A DNA stretch of 64,000 nt from Girardinichthys multiradiatus (Eukaryota > Chordata > Actinopteri > Cyprinodontiformes > Goodeidae): contig NC_061808.1 in the NCBI RefSeq assembly GCF_021462225.1, positions 21,799,119-21,863,118 on the forward strand, given 5' to 3'. Below are positions 59,072 to 64,000 of this stretch, piece after piece. Under the pieces are notes generated by a model, which saw nothing but the letters and a program-made list of their open reading frames with translations, did not search any database and was not told where the DNA came from. The first letter of the stretch is position 1, and every line of letters starts with the position of its first letter. The translations under genes were made by a program, and so were the position numbers.

Positions 59072-59072
59072 C

Positions 59073-59091
59073 TGGGGGCTCGGTCCGGGAT
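59073..59091 (+). other. Primer binding site matching tRNA-Pro
   Basis: The text tgggggctcggtccgggat equals the well-known 18-nt tRNA-Pro binding site with one extra G in the middle. It lies one base after the presumed LTR end and 39 bases before the first gag ATG. Confidence 0.7.
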
Positions 59092-59129
59092 CGCTCTGGC
59101 AAAAAAAAAAAAGGTGGGGAACGGAAAGA

Positions 59130-59852
59130 ATGGATGAAGGAAGAAAGAACTTTGTGGGAATTCCCAAGATGGCTGTGACTAGCGCCAATGTTGCTGCCGG
59201 AGTATCAACGCACTTGGAGGGAAGGAGCCAAAGAGTAAGCTTAAACCCCTTCCTGATGGGTGTAGAAGAGATCCGACAGGACAATGCGGGTTTGTGTGAT
59301 GAAATGGAGTGGCGGGGTGATGACCGATGGGCGACGAGTATGGAATTAACTCCTGCTGCGAGCAAAGCTGCTGAATACGCTCCACCATGGCCGCTTACTC
59401 CACCGCCATCAGAACACTACAACCCCTTTACAGCGCCGGACCAGCAACCAACAAACTGCGGTGAGACTGTAACCTATTTCCATCCAAGTCATGGTGGTAC
59501 TAGAAACGTAGCATCCACGCCGCGTGTGACAACATGTTATATGGATAAAAAGACTGATGGCCGGGGTGTAGCTGCTGTCGACAGATTTCCTTTTTCCCCG
59601 CTAACTGCACCGAACTGGCAACGCTGTATAGTTTCATCGCTGACCCACACGGTACCGCCTGTTCATCAATCGGAGGGGTTGGGCCACACACTACATATTT
59701 GTCCACCTGCACGACTGGATTTCCCTCACATGCGCGGAGGCTCCGTACATCATGTTGTAGCACCATTGGGCAGAGTAGAGAACAACCACAGATTTTGTAT
59801 TTTCACCCCAGCCGCAAAATACAGTCTGCAATCAGCATTACGGTTCCTGTAA
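59130..59852 (+). pseudogene. Gypsy-like element, N-terminal gag region
   Basis: Open frame of 240 codons directly downstream of the primer binding site. No recognised domain, proline-rich in the middle. The gag core follows four bases later in another frame, so a frameshift at about 59850 has split the polyprotein. Confidence 0.55.
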
Positions 59853-59856
59853 TCTG

Positions 59857-60974
59857 GTGCATGGATTGAATGATATAGGCAGCAGTGAGTTTCAAACAGG
59901 TAATGAGAAGATCCCAATACTGCAGCCAGGCCATTTTGATGGAGCAGGTTCATGGAAAGCCTTCCTTTACCAGTTTGAATGCTGTGCTAAGGCTAATCAC
60001 TGGACTGAAAAGACTAAAGCTGTCCAGTTAAAGTTCTGCCTCACTGGTCCGGCTGGAGTCATTGTCGATAAGAATCCCAGATCAGCTTATTGGAGCTATC
60101 AGCGGATTGTTGAGGAGGTCGAAGATGCCTACAGGCCTTGTTCGGAACATGCTACAGCTATTGGCATCGAACTGAGGCAAAGAGTCAGGAAAACTGGAGA
60201 AGCTCTACATGTACTAAGAGATGACATCTATGAGAAGGTCACTGTTGTTTATGCCAACTATACAGAGAAGGAGCAAGATCGCATTAGTGAGGAGATTTTC
60301 ACTAATGCTCTAGCAGACCCTGATCTGATGCAGAAACTGTTAGAGGAGCGACCGCGCACCCTTGCATTGGCTTATGGAATCGCCCAAAGATATGAAGCTA
60401 CAAGGAAGGCTGCCCGTGCAGTCACACAATTGATGCGGCCCACCACGCGAAATTTAACATCTCAGGGGGCCAGGCTAGCAATAGTACATGAGGACCGCAA
60501 CCTGTCCCAGTGGGAGCCACCCGAGAAACATCGACAGCAATTCATCTCAAGTAAGAACAAACATTTAAGCAATATTATATGTCATAACTGCTCTGGTGTG
60601 GGTCATACGTGGTCTGGTGTGGGTATACGGAGAAGCTGCCCTTCACCACACCAACCAAAAGTCAAGCACACTCATCCCAAAAAGCCATCTGCACCAGACA
60701 CTGTGATTATCTGCACTAAAAATGGGAAGGAGGAAATGTGCATTCGAATTCTGATCCATGAAATAACAACATGTGCCCTCTTAGACTCTGGTGCGCGGAG
60801 AAATGTGGTGTCCCTGCATGACTTTAACTCGTTTGTTTTAGAGTGTAGATCCACCATCCAGCCATCCAGCCATCAGCTGCACAAACATTGCAGGGAATCG
60901 GGCCAGAGGGGCTGCCAGTGCTGGGGGAGGTCATCCTCCCAGTCCATGTTGGAAGCAAGATGGTGGATGTGATC
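59857..60974 (+). pseudogene. Gypsy-like element: gag core, zinc knuckle and start of protease
   Basis: The 371-codon frame begins with a capsid-like region typical of Ty3/Gypsy gag (GHFDGAGSWKAFLYQFE). A zinc knuckle follows, in which an in-frame 21-bp tandem duplication (60592-60612 and after) separates the His from the last Cys. The start of an aspartic protease comes next (ALLDSGARRNVVS). After about 60860 the proper frame changes, indicating a small indel. The LINE at 60975 then interrupts the protease. It is a dead copy; its structural proteins would have formed virus-like particles in the cytoplasm. Confidence 0.7.
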
Positions 60975-60978
60975 CAAG

Positions 60979-62115
60979 ATGGCGCCGCAGATGGTCGCCT
61001 CGGCGTGTTGGTGCGCATTGTTTTGTTTTGTTTTTTGCTTTAAAACGGTCTTCTGTGATGGTACCCGGAGCTCTCTCACCAGAGAAGAACTCATGAACAT
61101 CAGGGCTACTACACCAGAGGAGTTATTTCCAACTTTTCTGCCTACTGCTCTGGAATTTTTGGACATTCTGGTCAAAGGTGCGCTCACCTTTGTTCACGTG
61201 GTGAAACGCCGGAAGAGAGGGAAACGGGCTGGGGTGCTGGTACGTCTTCGCCAGCGTGGACTACGAACACCGTTACCTGGAATATTTCTCTCTAACGTGC
61301 GCTCACTTTCCAACAAAATTGAGGAACTACAACTGCTGTTGGGGAAAAACAGGGACTTTTATTCATCTGCAGTTTTGTGCTTCACGGAGACGTGGCTGTG
61401 TGGATTAATACCGGACTCTGCGCTGCAGCTGGCAGGATTCCAGCTCTACAGAGCGGACAGAGACACGGAACTCTCCGGCAAAGCGAAAGGTGGAGGAATC
61501 TGTTTTTACCTCAACAGTGGTTGGTGCAACAACGTGACAGTGATTCAGCAGCACTGTTCTCCAGACCTGGAAGCCTTCGTCATAAACTGTAAGCCTTTCT
61601 ATTCCCCCCGTGAGTTCGCTTCGTTCATCCTGGCCGGTGTTTACATCCCGCCGCAAGCTGACGTGCAGGTCGCACAGCGCATGCTCGCCGACCAGATACT
61701 GAGTGTGGAGCGGACCAATCCGGACTCCTTAGTAATCGTCGTTGGCGACTTTAACAAAGGTAATCTGACCCACAAACTCCCCAAATATAGACAGTTTATA
61801 AAATGTCCGACCAGAGAGGACAACATTCTGGATCACTGTTACACCACCATCAGAGACACTTATCACGCCGTCCCACGTGCTGTACTGGGCCAATCCGACC
61901 ACATTATGGTCCACCTGATTCCTGCATACAGGCAGAAACTAAAGCTCTGCAAACCTGTTGTGAGGACGACAAGGAAGTGGAGCAGTGAGGCTGTGGAGAA
62001 TCTCCAGGCGTGTTTAGGCTGTACAGACTGGGATGTGTTCAGGACTACTACCAACAGTCTGGACGAGTACACAGAGGCTGTGACTTCCTACATCAGCTTC
62101 TGTGAGGACAGCTGA
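60979..62115 (+). pseudogene. LINE copy B polyprotein, N-terminal and endonuclease part
   Basis: 378 codons from the ATG four bases into the element. The AP-endonuclease domain starts near residue 95 (FLSNVRSLSNKI), with FTETWLCG, GVYIPPQ, VVGDFNKG and a C-terminal SDHIMV, which are the expected catalytic blocks. The endonuclease part is intact in this copy. A stop (tga for copy A's tgt-gga, near 62113) separates it from the RT region. The protein would have nicked target DNA. Confidence 0.85.
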
Positions 62116-62133
62116 GTACCATCATGCACCAGG

Positions 62134-63780
62134 GTGAGTTACAACAACGACAAACCCTGGTTCACAGCTAAACTCAGAAGGTTAAGACTGGATAAGGAAA
62201 AGGCCTTCAGGAGTGGGGACAAAGACATATACAGAGAGGCAAAGTACAAGTTTGGCAAGGCAGTGAAAGAGGCCAAACGACTGTACTCTGAGAAGCTCCA
62301 AAACCAGTTCTCAGCCAACGACTCTGCGTCTGTCTGGAAAGGGCTCAAGCAAATCACCAACTACAAGCCGAAAGCCCCCCACTCCATCAACGACCGACGC
62401 CTTGCCAATGACCTGAACGTGTTCTACTGCCGCTTTGAAAGACAAAGGGACAGTCCTGCAACCATCCCCCACGACGCCCCCCAACAGCTGCAGCCACAAT
62501 CCACCACCCCCACCTCCCCAACCTAAAGAGGGGCCTTGGCTCCTCCAACTCCCACCCTGAAGTTCCCCCCCAACAGCCCCCTACCCACGCCGAGGACGGC
62601 TCTTTCCATCCAGGAGAGGGACGTCAACAAATTCTTCAGGAGACAGAACCCCCGGAAAGCTGCTGGTCCGGATTCTGTCTCACCAGCCAGCCTGAAGCAC
62701 TGCGTTGATCAGCTGTCTCCAGTCTTCACAGACATTTTTAACACCTCACTGGAGACATGTCATGTGCCAGCCTGCTTCAAGTCCTCCACCATCGTCCCTG
62801 TTCCCAAGAAGCCAAGGACCACAGGGCTTAATGACTTCAGACCCGTCGCCCTGACCTCTGTGGTGATGAAGTCCTTTGAGCGCCTTGTGCTTTCACACCT
62901 AAAAGACAGCACCGACCCCCTCCTGGACCCCCTGCAGTTTGCCTACAGAGCCAACAGGTCTGTAGATGATGCAGTCAACCTAGCCCTTCACTTCATCCTC
63001 CGGCACCTGGACTCCACAGGAACCTACGCCAGGATCCTGTTTGTGGATTTCAGCTCTGCCTTCAACACCATCGTCCCAGTTCTGCTACAGGAGAAGCTCT
63101 CCCAGCTGAGTGTGCCCAACTCCACCTGCAGGTGGATCACTGACTTCCTGTCTGACAGGAAGCAGCGCGTGAGGCTGGGGAAGCACGTCTCTGACTCCCT
63201 GACCATCAGCACCGGTTCCCCCCAAGGCTGTGTTCTCTCTCCTCTGCTCTTCTCCCTGTACACCAACAGCTGCACCTCCAGTCACCAGTCTGTCAAGCTT
63301 CTGAAGTTTGCGGACGACACCACCCTGATCGGACTCATCTCTGATGGTGTCGAGTCTGCGTACAGATGGGAGGTGGACCATCTGTTGGACTGGTGCAGCC
63401 AGAACAACCTTGAGCTCAACGCTCTAAAGACAGTAGAGATGGTTGTGGACTTCAGGCAGAACCCAGCCCCACCTGCCCCCATCACCCTCTGTGACTCCAC
63501 AATTGACACTGTGGAATCTTTCCGCTTCCTGGAAACCATCATCTCCCAGGATCTCAAGTGGGAGCCAAACATCAGCTCCCTCATCAAGAAAGCCCAGCAG
63601 AGGATGTTCTTCCTGCGGCAGCTGAAGAAATTCAACCTGCCAAAGACTATGATGGTGCACTTCTACACAGCCATCATTGAGTCCATCCTCACCTCCTCCA
63701 TCACCATCTGGTACACCACTGCTACAGCCAAGGATAAGGGCAGGCTGCAGCGTGTCATTCGGTCTGCTGAGAAGGTGATT
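62134..63780 (+). pseudogene. LINE copy B reverse-transcriptase part
   Basis: Pieces in more than one frame show the same blocks as copy A (KAFRSGDKDIYREAK, FRPVALTS, FVDFSSAFNTI, TGSPQGC, KFADDTTL). It ends at the 3' deletion join. Not translatable as one protein. Confidence 0.8.
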
Positions 63781-63868
63781 GCACCGACTACGCCAAAACA
63801 AATTCCTTGTATGTCCAAAAACGTACTTGGCAATAAAGCTTTTCTGATTCTGATTCTGATTCTGATTC

Positions 63869-64000
63869 TGATCATTGCTGACACAGCCGAGAGCACAGAG
63901 GTAATTCTGGGTCAACCCTTCCTGCAGCAGTCAAGTGCCTACTTGGACTATGGGCGTAAGGAAATAACTCTGTTTGGTGAGAAGGTTCCCCAGTTGGGTT
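63869..64000 (+). pseudogene. Gypsy-like protease, continuation after the LINE
   Basis: The plus strand again encodes aspartic-protease-like text (EVILGQPFLQ and LDYGRKEI) and runs off the window. Together with 59857-60974 it shows that the LINE inserted into an existing element. Confidence 0.7.

Larger units (their letters stand above)
60975..63868 (+). mobile_element. L2/Rex1-like LINE, copy B, nested in the Gypsy-like protease
   Basis: Same 5' start as copy A and the same CTGATT tail. tgatc at 60970-60974 and 63869-63873 is the probable target duplication. The host protease frame resumes right after it. Compared with copy A, about 470 bp are deleted near the 3' end (the join is at ggtgattg/caccgact, near 63775-63783). 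A stop at 62113 and frameshifts in the RT inactivate it. Confidence 0.88.

Overview
The window is vertebrate nuclear DNA, almost certainly from a teleost fish. It is AT-rich and dense in fish-type transposable elements: DD34E Tc1 elements, L2/Rex1-like LINEs, hAT elements and a Gypsy-like LTR element. The few host genes are vertebrate families: two leukotriene-B4-receptor-like rhodopsin-class GPCRs and prss35. No rRNA, tRNA, CRISPR or bacterial-type gene was seen. The species cannot be named from sequence alone.

Layout. 1-7.8 kb: repeat-rich DNA holding a candidate solo LTR, L2-type LINE fragments (one inserted in another), a defective Tc1 (5195-6761) inserted in an L2 fragment, and a degenerate second Tc1 type. 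7,828-33,072: a head-to-tail array of four units (5,110, 6,702, 6,716 and 6,717 bp). Each unit carries a hAT-type element with an 8-bp target duplication, a small inverted-repeat element with a hairpin, a minus-strand coiled-coil reading frame with an in-frame TAA, a solo LTR with a 5-bp target duplication, and the 5' part of a GPCR gene. Units 2-4 also carry a Tc1 at one TA dinucleotide that is empty in unit 1. Only the last unit runs on into a complete GPCR gene (32691-33791). The first three receptor copies stop just after the QRY motif, fused to six foreign codons. Tc1 transposase is open in units 3 and 4 and broken in unit 2.

33.8-46.9 kb: prss35 (minus strand; a secreted protease-like protein lacking the catalytic serine), remnants of several Tc1-like elements, a long (TCTA)n microsatellite, a tRNA-type SINE, a second intact LTB4R-like GPCR (43482-44438) and an RTE-like LINE remnant. 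46.95-50.58 kb: a 5'-complete but mutated L2/Rex1-like LINE (copy A). 50.6-57.2 kb: mostly non-coding, with a hAT-type element flanked by a perfect 8-bp duplication. 57.2-64 kb: LTR-like sequence, a tRNA-Pro-type primer binding site and a gag/protease region of a Gypsy-like element, interrupted by a second 5'-complete LINE (copy B). The Gypsy frame resumes after the LINE and runs off the window.

The two intact GPCRs are paralogues on either side of prss35. The array is best read as repeated unequal crossing-over after one tandem duplication whose right breakpoint lay inside the upstream GPCR. This left one working gene and three promoter-bearing N-terminal fragments.
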